Of a DNA stretch of 64,000 nucleotides, positions 45,221-56,161 are shown piece after piece (position 1 is the stretch's first letter; each line of letters starts with the position of its first letter). A program made the translations under genes and the position numbers. Below the pieces are notes generated by a model, which was not told where the DNA came from, made no database searches, and worked only from the letters and a program-made list of their open reading frames with translations. The stretch is from Bradyrhizobium centrolobii (GTDB taxonomy: Bacteria > Pseudomonadota > Alphaproteobacteria > Rhizobiales > Xanthobacteraceae), in contig NZ_LUUB01000063.1 of the NCBI RefSeq assembly GCF_001641635.1, positions 1 to 64,000 of the forward strand, given 5' to 3'.

Positions 45221-45625
45221 ATGCGAAAGTTCCTGACTGCGCTGATCGCGATTCCGCTGGGCCTGCTTCTCGTGGTCTTCGCCGTCGCCAACCGGCATTT
45301 CGTCACGGTTTCCTTCGACCCCTTCAATTCGACCGATCCGGCCCTCTCCGCCACGATGCCGCTGTTCGCGCTTTTGATCATCGTGGCGATCCTGGGAGTT
45401 GTGGCCGGCGGCTGCGCCACCTGGCTCGGCCAGCACCACTGGCGGCGTGCGGCCCGCCGGAACGAGGCGGAGGCGCGGTCCGCGAAGGCCGAGCTGGCCG
45501 ATCTCCGGGCCTCGGCGGCCGCGTCGCGGCACGATCAGCGTCAAGATCCGCAGCGCCTCCCGGTCCCCTCCGGAGCCGGCCTCTACGGCCCCATCGGGCG
45601 AGACAAGCAGCGCGCGACGTTGTAG
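45221..45625 (+). CDS. LapA-family (DUF1049) membrane protein
   Basis: This 134-residue protein has two membrane segments (residues about 4-24 and 45-68) followed by a charged helix (RRAARRNEAEARSAKAELADLR), the layout of lipopolysaccharide assembly protein A. In E. coli LapA works with LapB on LpxC turnover; here the C-terminal tail is longer and Pro/Arg-rich. It is 71 bp after ihfB and before trpF. Confidence 0.82.
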   Translation: MRKFLTALIAIPLGLLLVVFAVANRHFVTVSFDPFNSTDPALSATMPLFALLIIVAILGVVAGGCATWLGQHHWRRAARRNEAEARSAKAELADLRASAAASRHDQRQDPQRLPVPSGAGLYGPIGRDKQRATL

Positions 45626-45691
45626 AAGCGGCCGCAACCGAAAACCCTGTTTTCCGGCCGCGGATACGCGGCCTCCACCTGCTTTGAGACC

Positions 45692-46333
45692 ATGTCCCTG
45701 CTCGTCAAGATCTGCGGCCTGTCCACGCGCGAGACGCTTCAAACGGCGCTCGACGCGGGCGCCGACATGGTGGGGTTCGTGTTCTTCCCGCCGTCGCCGC
45801 GGCACCTCGCGCTGGAGATGGGGCGCGATCTCGGCCGGCAGGTGAAGCGGCGCGCGCTGAAGGTGGCGCTCACGGTCGATGCCGACGACGCGACGCTCGA
45901 CAACATCATGGACGCGCTGTCGCCGGACATCTTCCAGCTCCACGGCAAGGAGAGCGTCGCGCGGCTGCGCGACATCAAGGGGCGGTTCGGCCGTCCGGTG
46001 ATGAAGGCCGTGCCGGTCGAGACGGCGGCCGATCTTGCCGCGCTACCCGGCTACGCTTCGGTCGCCGATCGCATCCTGTTCGATGCGCGCGCGCCGAAAG
46101 ATGCGACACGTCCCGGTGGCCTCGGCGCACCCTTCGACTGGCATCTGCTCGACAATCTCGAGCTCCGGCTGCCCTACATGGTCTCGGGCGGCCTGCATGC
46201 CCAGAACGTCGCAGAAGCCCTTCGCATCACCCGTGCCGGCGGCGTCGACGTGTCCTCCGGTGTCGAGAGCGCTCCCGGCGTCAAGGATCCGGAGCTGATC
46301 GAGGCCTTCATTCGCGCCGCGCGCGCCACGTAA
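45692..46333 (+). CDS. trpF: Phosphoribosylanthranilate isomerase
   Basis: The 213-residue TIM-barrel enzyme of tryptophan synthesis converts PRA to CdRP. The catalytic Cys lies in [11 protein letters not shown] (residue 8) and the general acid Asp in [11 protein letters not shown]; the phosphate-binding end [15 protein letters not shown] and [10 protein letters not shown] are intact. It leads into trpB after 14 bp. Confidence 0.97.
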   Translation: MSLLVKICGLSTRETLQTALDAGADMVGFVFFPPSPRHLALEMGRDLGRQVKRRALKVALTVDADDATLDNIMDALSPDIFQLHGKESVARLRDIKGRFGRPVMKAVPVETAADLAALPGYASVADRILFDARAPKDATRPGGLGAPFDWHLLDNLELRLPYMVSGGLHAQNVAEALRITRAGGVDVSSGVESAPGVKDPELIEAFIRAARAT

Positions 46334-46347
46334 GAGTTGAGCGTCCG

Positions 46348-47565
<1,218 letters not shown>

Positions 47566-47586
47566 GGCAGAGGTCGCGCTTTCTTC

Positions 47587-47637
47587 ACCTCTCCCCGACG
47601 GGGAGAGGTCGGCTGCGAAGCAGCCGGGTGAGGGGCC
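47587..47637 (+). repeat. REP-like element R9, left end of the trpBA DUF559 cassette
   Basis: Head ACCTCTCCCCGACGGGGAG, a second hairpin CGGCTGCGAAGCAGCCG and the tail GGTGAGGGG, oriented head out and tail in. It begins 22 bases after the trpB stop. It matches the inverse of R10 at 47 of 49 positions. Confidence 0.9.
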
Positions 47638-47644
47638 TTTCCGC

Positions 47645-47989
47645 TCACTCGAACCTCAGTGAGGTTTCGATGAGCTCGAGCACGCCTTCAAGATTCTCGT
47701 ACACATCCGTGTTCGAGACTCGAAGGACGCGGAAGCCGCAGGCTTCAAGCACTTCGGTCCGCGCCTTGTCACGTTCGATCTCGGCCGAACTGGAGTGCGT
47801 CACGCCATCGACCTCGATGATCAGCTTTCCGTCGAGCGTCGCGAAATCGACGACATATCGGTCGACCGGGTGCTGGCGGCGAAGCTTCCAGCGGGCTAGC
47901 TGCCGGTTACGCAGCGCCTGCCAAAGCTTTGCTTCGGCGCTCGTTTGCGACTCGCGGAGCCTTCTCGCTCTGGACTTGAACCTCTCCAT
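47645..47989 (-). CDS. DUF559 (VSR/PD-D/ExK-like) nuclease-family protein, antisense between trpB and trpA
   Basis: The 114-residue product is a compact DUF559 domain: a basic N-terminal helix (SRARRLRESQTSAEAKLWQALRNRQ), LRRQHPVDRYVVDF, KLIIEVDGVTH, a D-K-A-R segment and GFRVLRVSNTDVYEN. The Asp of VDF and Glu of IEVDG are the likely active-site acids. It is related to, but well diverged from, the pheST copy. Its ATG directly abuts the tail of R10, whose GGGTGAGGGGG supplies the ribosome-binding site. It lies antisense to trpB/trpA. The frame is open upstream, but no homology extends past this ATG. Confidence 0.87.
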   Translation of the reverse strand: MERFKSRARRLRESQTSAEAKLWQALRNRQLARWKLRRQHPVDRYVVDFATLDGKLIIEVDGVTHSSSAEIERDKARTEVLEACGFRVLRVSNTDVYENLEGVLELIETSLRFE

Positions 47990-48039
47990 CCCCCTCACCC
48001 GGCTGCTTCGCAGCCGACCTCTCCCCGGAGGGGAGAGGT
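47990..48039 (-). repeat. REP-like element R10, right end of the trpBA DUF559 cassette
   Basis: This is the near-perfect inverse of R9, differing only in the head loop (TCC for GAC). Its outer end lies 22 bp before the trpA start codon, mirroring the spacing at trpB. Confidence 0.9.
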
Positions 48040-48061
48040 ATAACACAGCGACCGCGGAACC

Positions 48062-48898
48062 ATGACCACGCGTATCGACACCCGTTTTGCCGAGCTGAAG
48101 AAAGCGGGCCGCTCGGCCTTCGTCACCTTCCTGATGGCCGGCGATCCCGATCCGGCGACCTCGCTCGAGATCATCAAGGCGCTGCCGAAGGCGGGCGCCG
48201 ACGTGATCGAGATCGGCATGCCCTTCACCGACCCGATGGCCGACGGGCCATCGATCCAGGCCGCTGGCCTGCGTGCGCTGAAGGCCGGCATGACGCTGAA
48301 GAAGACGCTCGAGCTGGTGCGCGGCTTCCGCAAGGACGACAACGCGACGCCGATCGTGCTGATGGGCTACTACAACCCGATCTACATCTACGGCGTCGAC
48401 AAGTTCCTCGCCGATGCCAAGACCGCCGGCGTTGATGGTCTCATCATCGTCGACCTGCCGCCGGAGGAGGACGACGAACTCTGCCTGCCCGCGATGAAGG
48501 CCGGCCTCAACTTCATTCGCCTGGCGACTCCGACGACCGATGACAAGCGCCTGCCGGCCGTGCTCGCCAACACCTCGGGCTTCGTCTACTACGTCTCGAT
48601 CACCGGCATCACCGGCGCGGCGGCGGCCGACAGCAAGGCCGTCAGCGAGGCCGTTGCCCGCATCAAGCGGCACACAAAACTGCCGGTCTGCGTCGGCTTC
48701 GGCATCCGCACGCCGGAGGCTGCCCGCGCCATCGCCTCGCATGCCAACGGCGCCGTGGTCGGCACCGCGCTGGTCGATGCCCTCAAGCACAGCCTCGATG
48801 CCGACGGACGGGCAACCAGCAAAACCGTTAACGCCGTTGCCGAACTGACAGCATCCCTGGCCCACGGCGTCAGGGGCGCGCAGCAGGCGGCGGAATAG
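48062..48898 (+). CDS. trpA: Tryptophan synthase alpha chain
   Basis: The 278-residue TIM barrel cleaves indole-3-glycerol phosphate to indole and G3P. The catalytic Glu and Asp lie in [17 protein letters not shown] (about residues 49 and 60) and the phosphate site in [14 protein letters not shown]. Its ribosome-binding region is unremarkable and lies between the REP element and the ATG. Expression must read through the inserted cassette or start near it. Confidence 0.98.
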   Translation: MTTRIDTRFAELKKAGRSAFVTFLMAGDPDPATSLEIIKALPKAGADVIEIGMPFTDPMADGPSIQAAGLRALKAGMTLKKTLELVRGFRKDDNATPIVLMGYYNPIYIYGVDKFLADAKTAGVDGLIIVDLPPEEDDELCLPAMKAGLNFIRLATPTTDDKRLPAVLANTSGFVYYVSITGITGAAAADSKAVSEAVARIKRHTKLPVCVGFGIRTPEAARAIASHANGAVVGTALVDALKHSLDADGRATSKTVNAVAELTASLAHGVRGAQQAAE

Positions 48899-49010
48899 GC
48901 CATAATTCCGCTGCCAAGGCAGACGACACGGCGGCTTGCCGGCAAATGGCCCAGCCGCCATATATCCCTTCAGGCCATACCCGGCGCGGGATGGCTAATC
49001 GGAGCAAACC

Positions 49011-49952
49011 ATGAACTGGCTTACCAATGTGGTCCGGCCGAAGATCCGCAACATGCTGCGGCGGGAGACGCCGGAGAATTTGTGGATCAAGTGCCCGGAT
49101 TCCGGACAGCTGGTGTTCTACAAGGACGTCGAGGCCAACCAGTTCGTCATCCCCGGTTCGAACTACCACATGCGCATGGGCGCGGTGGCGCGGCTGAAGT
49201 CGATCTTCGACAACGAGACCTGGTTCGACGTCGCCTTGCCCGACGTCACTCCTGATCCGCTCAAGTTCCGCGACGAGAAGAAATACGCCGATCGCATCAA
49301 GGATGCCCGCGCGCGCACCAACCTGAACGACGCGATCAAGGTCGGCTACGGCAAGCTCGAAGGCGCTGCCGTCGTCGTCGCCGTGCAGGATTTCGATTTC
49401 ATGGGCGGCTCGCTCGGCATGGCCGCAGGCGAAGCCATCGTGCGCGGGCTCGAGCTCGCGGTCGAGAAGAAGTCGCCGTTCATCGTGTTCGCCGCGAGCG
49501 GCGGCGCGCGGATGCAGGAAGGCATCTTGTCGCTGATGCAGATGCCGCGCACGACCGTCGCAGTGCAGATGCTGCGCGAGGCCAAGCAGCCCTATATCGT
49601 CGTGCTGACCAATCCGACCACCGGCGGCGTCACCGCGTCCTACGCGATGCTCGGCGACGTACAGATCGCCGAGCCCGGCGCACTGATCGGCTTTGCCGGC
49701 GCGCGCGTGATCGAGCAGACCATCCGCGAAAAGCTCCCCGAGGGCTTCCAGCGCGCCGAGTACCTGAAAGAGCATGGCATGGTCGACATGGTCGTGCATC
49801 GCCATGATTTGCGCCCGACCTTGGCGCGGCTCTGCCGCCTGCTGACCAAGTCGCCCGCGCCGGAGGGCGCATCGAAATCGACGCCGCCGGTGGTAAGCCC
49901 GGCGCAGATCGTATCGGCCCCCGAGGTGGCGCCGGCCGCGCCGCACGCGTGA
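49011..49952 (+). CDS. accD: Acetyl-CoA carboxylase carboxyltransferase beta subunit, zinc-ribbon Cys lost
   Basis: This 313-residue subunit pairs with AccA to transfer carboxyl from biotin to acetyl-CoA in fatty-acid synthesis. The carboxyltransferase core is intact ([51 protein letters not shown]). In E. coli four Cys at the N-terminus bind zinc; here the segment reads [13 protein letters not shown] ... [10 protein letters not shown], leaving one Cys. A Pro/Ala-rich tail follows residue 280. It overlaps folC by GTGA. Confidence 0.97.
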   Translation: MNWLTNVVRPKIRNMLRRETPENLWIKCPDSGQLVFYKDVEANQFVIPGSNYHMRMGAVARLKSIFDNETWFDVALPDVTPDPLKFRDEKKYADRIKDARARTNLNDAIKVGYGKLEGAAVVVAVQDFDFMGGSLGMAAGEAIVRGLELAVEKKSPFIVFAASGGARMQEGILSLMQMPRTTVAVQMLREAKQPYIVVLTNPTTGGVTASYAMLGDVQIAEPGALIGFAGARVIEQTIREKLPEGFQRAEYLKEHGMVDMVVHRHDLRPTLARLCRLLTKSPAPEGASKSTPPVVSPAQIVSAPEVAPAAPHA

Positions 49953-51292
49953 ACGCCGCCGCACCCAGTGCAAAGCCGTCGCTCGGTGAATTGATCGGGC
50001 GGCTGTCGGCCCTGCATCAGAAGCGCATCGATCTCGGGCTCGAGCGGATGCACCGTCTGCTCGAACGGCTCGGCCATCCCGAGCGCAAGCTGCCGCCGGT
50101 GATCCACATCGCCGGCACCAATGGCAAGGGCTCGACGCTCGCTTATCTGCGGGCAACGCTCGAGGCCGCTGGTCTGCGCGTTCACGCCTATACCTCGCCC
50201 TATCTCGTGAGGATCAACGAGTGCTTCCGGCTCGGCCGCGTCGGCGGTGGCGTGCTCGTCGGCGACGATGAACTGCGTGCCGCGCTGGAAGAGGTCGAGC
50301 GCGTCAATGCCGGCGAGCCTGCGACCGTGTTCGAGCTCAAGACCGCCGCGGCACTCCACCTGTTCGCGCAGAACCCGGCCGATGTGGTGCTGCTCGAAGT
50401 CGGCCTCGGCGGCCGGCTCGACTCCACCAATGTGATCGATACGCCGGCGGCCTGCGTGATCACGCCGATCAGCATGGATCACATGGATTTCCTCGGCGAC
50501 GCCCTGGCCTCGATTGCCGCCGAGAAAGCCGCGATCATCAAGCGCGGCGTGCCCGTGGTGTGCGCGGAGCAGGCCCCGGAGGCGATGGCCGTGATCGAGG
50601 CGCAGGCCAAACGCATGCGCGCGCCGCTGTTTGCCGCCGGCGAAGGCTGGCATGTCAATGTAGAGCACGGGCGACTGGTCTATTCCGACGATCGCGGCCT
50701 GATGGATCTGGCGGCGCCGCGCCTGTTCGGCCGCCACCAGTTCGGCAATGCCGGCCTTGCGATCGCGACGCTCCGCGCCACCAGCGCGTTCAAGATCAAT
50801 CATGCGGCGTTCGAAGCCGGCATCGTCGGTGCCGAATGGCCGGCGCGGATGCAGCGCATCACCTCTGGCGAGCTGCTTGGCTGGGGACCGCAGGGCTCCG
50901 AGATCTGGCTCGATGGCGGACACAATGCCGAGGGCGGGCGCGTCGCAGCCGCTGCGCTGGGCGATCTCGAGGAGCGGGTGTCGCGGCCGCTGGTCGTCAT
51001 CGCCGGCATGATGGCCAACAAGGACGCGCAGGGTTTTCTCGCCAATTTCGCCGGCCTCACCCGCCACATCATCGCGGTGCCGATCCCGGACACAGAGAAC
51101 GCCATGCCGGTCGACCGGCTTGCTGATGCCGCGCGCAGCCTCGGCATGCGCGCCGAGATCGCGCCCGGCATCGAGGCCGCGCTGCGCGCGCTGTCGCAGC
51201 TTGCCTATGAAGTGCCGCCACGCATCCTGATCACCGGCTCGCTCTATCTCGCCGGCCACGTCCTCGGAATCAACGGCACGCCTCCTGCATAG
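49949..51292 (+). CDS. folC: Bifunctional folylpolyglutamate/dihydrofolate synthase
   Basis: The 447-residue Mur-ligase-family enzyme adds glutamate to folates and makes dihydrofolate. It has the ATP loop [15 protein letters not shown] (residues about 52-66), the Omega-loop region and [14 protein letters not shown] in the C-terminal domain. It starts at a GTG overlapping the accD stop, so the two are translationally coupled, the typical order. Confidence 0.96.
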   Translation: MNAAAPSAKPSLGELIGRLSALHQKRIDLGLERMHRLLERLGHPERKLPPVIHIAGTNGKGSTLAYLRATLEAAGLRVHAYTSPYLVRINECFRLGRVGGGVLVGDDELRAALEEVERVNAGEPATVFELKTAAALHLFAQNPADVVLLEVGLGGRLDSTNVIDTPAACVITPISMDHMDFLGDALASIAAEKAAIIKRGVPVVCAEQAPEAMAVIEAQAKRMRAPLFAAGEGWHVNVEHGRLVYSDDRGLMDLAAPRLFGRHQFGNAGLAIATLRATSAFKINHAAFEAGIVGAEWPARMQRITSGELLGWGPQGSEIWLDGGHNAEGGRVAAAALGDLEERVSRPLVVIAGMMANKDAQGFLANFAGLTRHIIAVPIPDTENAMPVDRLADAARSLGMRAEIAPGIEAALRALSQLAYEVPPRILITGSLYLAGHVLGINGTPPA

Positions 51293-51361
51293 ACGGTCTC
51301 CTGTCCCGGACAAGGTGCAGCGCGCCAGCGCTGCGTCCGGGGCACGAGCTTGAGGATGACG

Positions 51362-52102
51362 ATGCGTTTTGCCGCGATTGCCGACGTCCACGGAAACTAT
51401 CTCGCGCTGGAGGCGGTCCTCGCCGACATCCGCGCCCAGGGCATCGTGGACATCGTCAATCTGGGCGACATGCTGAGCGGCCCGCTTGACGCCCGACGCA
51501 CCATCGATATCCTGATTAATCTCGACGCCGTGCATGTGCTCGGCAATCACGACCGCTATCTCCTCGACCGGCCGCCCGAGAAGATGGGCTCGTGGGACCG
51601 TCCCGCGCATGCGCAGCTGGATGTCGCGCATCTCGGCTGGCTGCGCGCGCAGCCAATGACGCGTGTATTCCGTGAGCAGGTCTTCCTCTGCCATGCGACG
51701 CCCGACAATGACGAGGTCTATTGGCTCGATACCGTGCACCCCGACGGCACCGTCGCAATGTCACCGCTCGATCGCATCGAGCTGCTCGCGCGGGGCATCA
51801 CGCAATCTCTGATTCTCTGCGCCCATACGCATCTTGCCCGCGCCGTGCGGCTTCGCGACGGCCGGCTGATCGTCAATCCCGGCAGCGTCGGCAGCCCCGG
51901 TTATCGCGACAAGCATCCGTTCCCACATGTCGTCGAGGCCGGCACGCCGCACGCGCGCTACGCCGTTCTCGAGCTGGCAGGTGGTGTCTGGCAGGTGACG
52001 TTCCGCCATGTGGCCTACGATCACGAGGCAATGGCCGCGCTCGCGCGCCGCAACGGCCAGCCGGAGCTTGCGAATGCGCTTGCGACCGGGTGGATCAGGT
52101 AG
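51362..52102 (+). CDS. Calcineurin-like metallophosphoesterase
   Basis: This 246-residue protein has the dinuclear-metal motifs: Asp and His in ADVHGN (residues 6-11), LGDM, the GNHD block and the late His residues in CAHTHLAR, followed by NPGSVGSP. It resembles YfcE/MJ0936-type phosphodiesterases. The substrate is unknown. The ATG at 51362 is six bases from GAGG; an ATG two codons upstream is also possible. It follows folC by 69 bp. Confidence 0.85.
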   Translation: MRFAAIADVHGNYLALEAVLADIRAQGIVDIVNLGDMLSGPLDARRTIDILINLDAVHVLGNHDRYLLDRPPEKMGSWDRPAHAQLDVAHLGWLRAQPMTRVFREQVFLCHATPDNDEVYWLDTVHPDGTVAMSPLDRIELLARGITQSLILCAHTHLARAVRLRDGRLIVNPGSVGSPGYRDKHPFPHVVEAGTPHARYAVLELAGGVWQVTFRHVAYDHEAMAALARRNGQPELANALATGWIR

Positions 52103-52116
52103 CCGTCGCCGACGCG

Positions 52117-52201
52117 AAGCCCGGATGGCGCGAAGCGAAATCCGGGATTGTGCCACAAGCGATGAAAGGCCCCGGATTACGCTTCGCTCCATCGGGGCTA
52201 C
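52117..52201. repeat. Palindromic repeat, family C copy 2
   Basis: AGCCCGGATGGCGCGAAGCG is mirrored by CGCTTCGCTCCATCGGGGCT; it matches the copy after rpsA (43442-43527) in arms and orientation of loops. Confidence 0.8.
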
Positions 52202-52204
52202 AGG

Positions 52205-52237
52205 CAAAACAAAACGGCCGGCATGACGCCGGCCGTT
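52205..52237 (-). terminator. trxA terminator
   Basis: On the minus strand AACGGCCGGC/GCCGGCCGTT is followed by TTGTTTTG, about 26 bp after the trxA stop. Confidence 0.88.
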
Positions 52238-52263
52238 GCATAACCCTTCGTACGCGAAACGGA

Positions 52264-52584
52264 TCAGACCGCGGACGTGATCCACTGCTGGAGCTTCGCC
52301 TTCGGCGCGGCGCCGACCTGACGGGAGGCCATCTCGCCGCCCTTGAAGATCATCAGGGTCGGGATCGACATCACGCCATACTTCGACGCGGTCTTCGGGC
52401 TCTCGTCGACGTTGAGCTTGACGATCTTGACCTTGTCGCCCATCGCGCCGGCGATCTCGTCGAGCGCGGGTGCGATCATGCGGCAAGGGCCGCACCATTC
52501 GGCCCAGAAATCGACGACCACCGGGCCGTTCGCCTTGAGCACTTCGGCTTCGAAATCGGCGTCGGAAACCTTGCTAACGGCCAT
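52264..52584 (-). CDS. trxA: Thioredoxin
   Basis: The 106-residue protein has the classic active site WCGPC (Cys31 and Cys34) and the cis-Pro region MSIPTLMIF. It reduces protein disulfides in the cytosol. It lies 67 bp from the end of addA on the same strand and ends in its own terminator. Confidence 0.98.
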   Translation of the reverse strand: MAVSKVSDADFEAEVLKANGPVVVDFWAEWCGPCRMIAPALDEIAGAMGDKVKIVKLNVDESPKTASKYGVMSIPTLMIFKGGEMASRQVGAAPKAKLQQWITSAV

Positions 52585-52651
52585 TGGAGTACCTCACTCG
52601 GTTAAAAGAATCGGCGCGACGTGGAATCGCGCCCGGGATCATGGCGTCAAC

Positions 52652-55600
52652 CTATGAACGGCCCCTTGCCGGGTCAAGGATGCTCACGCCGACATGAAGG
52701 GATGCCAGCGCCGCGTCCAGCGCGGGGGCTGAAATCTCCATGTATTCAAGGGCCTCGGTCCAGAGCAGGACGGCCCGGATCGGCTTTTGGGGATAAAGGC
52801 GGGCGAGCACCGCCCGGTACAGCGCAAGCTGCCGGACATAGGCCGCGGGCGCTTCAGTGGCGCTCCTCGGAGCCACCTGATTGGTCTTGAAATCGACGAT
52901 CAGGACCTCGCTAGGGGTGACGACTAGCCTGTCGATCTGGCCAGACACCAGCGCCGGCGGCCGGCCCGGCCGCTCCAGCCGGCCGACGATGGCGACCTCC
53001 GCCCGGCTGCCGATGGCAAAGACGGGCGCGAAGCGCGGCTCGGCGATCAAGGCAAGAACCTTGTCGGCCAGCGCGGCGCGATCGACCTCCGCCCAGTCCG
53101 CGGCATTGCGCGCCATGAAGCCGAGCGCGGCCTCGCGCCGGCGCTCGGCGGCGATGTCGGGCAGCGACTGCAAGAGCCGGTGCACCAGCGTGCCGCGCTG
53201 CAGCGCCAGCGCGCGGCACTGGACCGATTCGCCGGTCCGGACCGCGCGGCCTTGGTCCGTGGCTTGCCCGGAGGGGCGCACCGGATCGTCCTCGACCAGC
53301 TCTCGGCGCGCCGGCGACCGCAGCCAGTCAGGCAGATCGATCTGCTCGGCGGTCGTCTTCGCCGGAACGCCCAGCGCCGCTGCGTCCTCCGGCCGCGCGA
53401 ATCGCGTCACCGGACCATGCGGCGTCTCGACCGTCTGTTTCTGAAGGCCCGAGCCGGTGAGCCCCGTGTCGATCAGGTCGTACCAGCTGAGCTTGCGGAC
53501 CGTTTTCATGTTGCCGGGCATGCAGCCGCCGACGATCAGCCGGTCGGCCGCCCGCGTCATCGCGACATAGAGCAGCCGGCGGTATTCGTCTTCGGTCTCG
53601 GTCAGCATCGCGGTGCGCGCCGCGACGACCGGCTTCGGATCGTCTGCTTTCCGTCCGGCCCAGACCACCACCTCGCCGCTATTGCCGTGCGGCACGTGGA
53701 TCAGCCGCAGCCGCTGCGTGTCCGCGGGCGAGGACGTCGTGTCGACCATGAACACGACGGAGGCCTCCAGGCCTTTTGCACCGTGCACGGTCATCACCCG
53801 CACCTCGTCGCGCGAAATCTCCATGTCGCGCTTCACCTCGGTGTCGGCCGAGCGCAGCCAGGCCATGAAGCCCTGCAGCGAGGCCGGCGCCTTGCGCTCA
53901 TAGTTCAGCGCGAGCTCCAGGAATTCGTCGAGCGCGTCGTTGGCCTCGTGGCCGAGCCGCCGCAGGATGCGTGCGCGTCCACCGTCGCCCCCGAGCAACC
54001 AGGCATAGAAGGCGAACGGCGTCTCGTCGCGCGCGCGGGCCTCGCAGGCCTCCAGGCGCCGCAGCGCCGTGGCGAACTTCTCGCTTCCAGCCGCGTGTTC
54101 GCCGAGCGCGCGGCGCAGCGATCCCTTGCGGTCCCAGGCGAGCGTGAACAGGTCGTCATCGTCGAGCCCGAACAGCGGGCTCTTCAGCGCGACCGCGAGC
54201 GCCAGATCGTCCTGCGGCAGCAGCAGCGCATCGGCGAGGTTCATCAGGTCGATGATCGCGATATGCTCGGTGAGTTTCAGCCGGTCAGCGCCCGCGACCG
54301 GAATATTGGCGTGCTTCAGCGCCTGGATCACGGCATCGAATGCGTTGCCGCGCCGGCGCACCAGGATCAGCATGTCACCATAGCGCAGCGGCCGGCGTTC
54401 GCCCTCGTGCCCCGTCAGCGTGCCGCTCTCCACCAGCCGCTTGATCTCGGCCTGGATACGGCGGGCGAGTTTTACTTCGGGACTGGTGACGGAGACACCG
54501 TCGAACGGCGCACGCCAGCCCTCGATGTCCTGCCTGTCGTCGGCTTCAGCAAGGTCCCACAGCTCGATCACGCTTGGACCGGCATCGCTCAGCGCATTGT
54601 GCAGGGGATGGCCGATCTCGATCGCATGGATGCTCTTGTAGATCTCGGGCTCGCGGAAGACGTGATCGACCGAGTGCAGGATCGTCGCGCCCGAGCGGAA
54701 CGAATAGGTGAAGGCCACGGGATCGAATTTCAGCCCGGCGGCGGTGAACTTGCGGTGCAACTCGCGCCGGCGCGCGTCGAATTCGTGGGGTGCCGCGCCC
54801 TGGAACGAGAAGATCGACTGCTTCTCGTCGCCGACGGCGAAGATGGTGCGATTGAGCCCCTCGCGCGCGCCTTCGCCGGAGGTGAACTCGGAGATGATGT
54901 GCGCGACGATGTCCCATTGCCGCGGGCTCGTGTCCTGGGCCTCGTCGATCAGGACATGATCGACGCCGCGGTCGAGCTTGTAATGCACCCAGCCCGAGGT
55001 GACGCGGTTCAGCATCGCCAGCGTCTTGTCGATCAGGTCGTCATAGTCGAGCAGCCCGCGCTCCTGCTTCTCGCGCCGGTAGTTCGCGGCAGCGGCAGTC
55101 GCGATGTGCAGGAGCGCCTCGGTACGATCGCGCACCGTCACCGCGCGGCGCTTCTCGATCAATCCGCCCAGGCGTTGCGCCTCGGCCTCGAACAGGCGCG
55201 CGACGGACGGATTGTGATCGCCGAATTTCTTGGTCAGCACCGCCTTGCGCGGCAGCTTGTCGTCGGTGAGGAAAACGCCGAGATAGGCGTCGACCTGCGC
55301 GCTGCCCGAAAACACCTTTGCCTCGCGGAGGCGTTCGGCCTGGGTTTTGTCGGTAGAGGTGCCATCTTCCAGCGCGAAGGCGATGTCGTCCCAGCGCGAT
55401 CGCGGCAGGAACGGGCCATCGAGGATCTCGTTCTCGATGTCCTCGATGCGGTCGCTCGCGTCCACGCCCAGTACCGTCGCCATCTGTGCGGCCGCGGCTT
55501 GGGCGTTGCCGGCCTCGTCGGTCCAGGCCATGAAATGATCGCGGCTCAGACAAGCCTCGCGCACGACCTCCTTGAAGGTCACGTCGGCGGCATTCGCCAT

Positions 55601-56161
55601 CGCGGTCAGAAGCGCGCGGCCGGTGACGCTCTCCGGATCGCGCGCGGCATCCAGCAGCACCTTCAGGTTGGCGCGCTCCATCATGTCGGTTTGGTCGCGC
55701 TCGTCGATGACGGCGAAGCGCGCCGGCACGTTGGCCTCGAACGGAAACTGCTGGAGCAACCGCGTGCACAGCGCGTGGATGGTTTGAACCTTCAATCCGC
55801 CCGGTGTCTCCAGCGCGCAGGCGAACAGCTTTCGCGCCTCGCGGCGCAGCTTTGCACTGGGGTGGGGAATGCCGGCCGCACGGATCGCCGCATCCAGCGC
55901 GTCATCGTCCAGCGTCACCCAATGACCAAGTGTGGTGAACACGCGCTCGGCCATATTGGCGGCGGCGGCCTTGGTGAAGGTGATGCAGAGGATCTTTTCC
56001 GGCGGGACGCCCGACAGCAGCAGCCGGATCACGCGCTGCACCAGCACATGCGTCTTGCCCGAGCCTGCATTGGCCGACACGAAAGCCGACGCGGTCGGAT
56101 CCGACGCGCGCGCCTGCGTGGCGCGCACGGCATCGGGAATGGGACGTGGGGCCTTTACCAT
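52652..56161 (-). CDS. addA: AddA helicase-nuclease of double-strand break repair
   Basis: At 1169 residues this is a full-length AddA: Walker A in SANAGSGKTHVLVQRV near the N-terminus, UvrD-like helicase motifs (DYDDLIDKTLAML; DEAQDTSPRQW; VMTVHGAKGLEASVVF) and a C-terminal RecB-type nuclease with LIVDFKTNQVAP. With AddB it resects DNA ends for RecA loading. Start at 56161 overlaps the addB stop by seven bases. The long antisense open frame within it is a codon-bias shadow. Confidence 0.97.
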   Translation of the reverse strand: MVKAPRPIPDAVRATQARASDPTASAFVSANAGSGKTHVLVQRVIRLLLSGVPPEKILCITFTKAAAANMAERVFTTLGHWVTLDDDALDAAIRAAGIPHPSAKLRREARKLFACALETPGGLKVQTIHALCTRLLQQFPFEANVPARFAVIDERDQTDMMERANLKVLLDAARDPESVTGRALLTAMANAADVTFKEVVREACLSRDHFMAWTDEAGNAQAAAAQMATVLGVDASDRIEDIENEILDGPFLPRSRWDDIAFALEDGTSTDKTQAERLREAKVFSGSAQVDAYLGVFLTDDKLPRKAVLTKKFGDHNPSVARLFEAEAQRLGGLIEKRRAVTVRDRTEALLHIATAAAANYRREKQERGLLDYDDLIDKTLAMLNRVTSGWVHYKLDRGVDHVLIDEAQDTSPRQWDIVAHIISEFTSGEGAREGLNRTIFAVGDEKQSIFSFQGAAPHEFDARRRELHRKFTAAGLKFDPVAFTYSFRSGATILHSVDHVFREPEIYKSIHAIEIGHPLHNALSDAGPSVIELWDLAEADDRQDIEGWRAPFDGVSVTSPEVKLARRIQAEIKRLVESGTLTGHEGERRPLRYGDMLILVRRRGNAFDAVIQALKHANIPVAGADRLKLTEHIAIIDLMNLADALLLPQDDLALAVALKSPLFGLDDDDLFTLAWDRKGSLRRALGEHAAGSEKFATALRRLEACEARARDETPFAFYAWLLGGDGGRARILRRLGHEANDALDEFLELALNYERKAPASLQGFMAWLRSADTEVKRDMEISRDEVRVMTVHGAKGLEASVVFMVDTTSSPADTQRLRLIHVPHGNSGEVVVWAGRKADDPKPVVAARTAMLTETEDEYRRLLYVAMTRAADRLIVGGCMPGNMKTVRKLSWYDLIDTGLTGSGLQKQTVETPHGPVTRFARPEDAAALGVPAKTTAEQIDLPDWLRSPARRELVEDDPVRPSGQATDQGRAVRTGESVQCRALALQRGTLVHRLLQSLPDIAAERRREAALGFMARNAADWAEVDRAALADKVLALIAEPRFAPVFAIGSRAEVAIVGRLERPGRPPALVSGQIDRLVVTPSEVLIVDFKTNQVAPRSATEAPAAYVRQLALYRAVLARLYPQKPIRAVLLWTEALEYMEISAPALDAALASLHVGVSILDPARGRS

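Noticed and set aside
47990-48961. The DUF559 frame in trp extending upstream through trpA
   Set aside because: Upstream residues are the antisense of trpA and of the repeat; homology starts at the ATG at 47989.
49640-51739. A 699-codon open frame antisense to accD, folC and the phosphoesterase
   Set aside because: It crosses several well-supported genes and has no recognisable feature.
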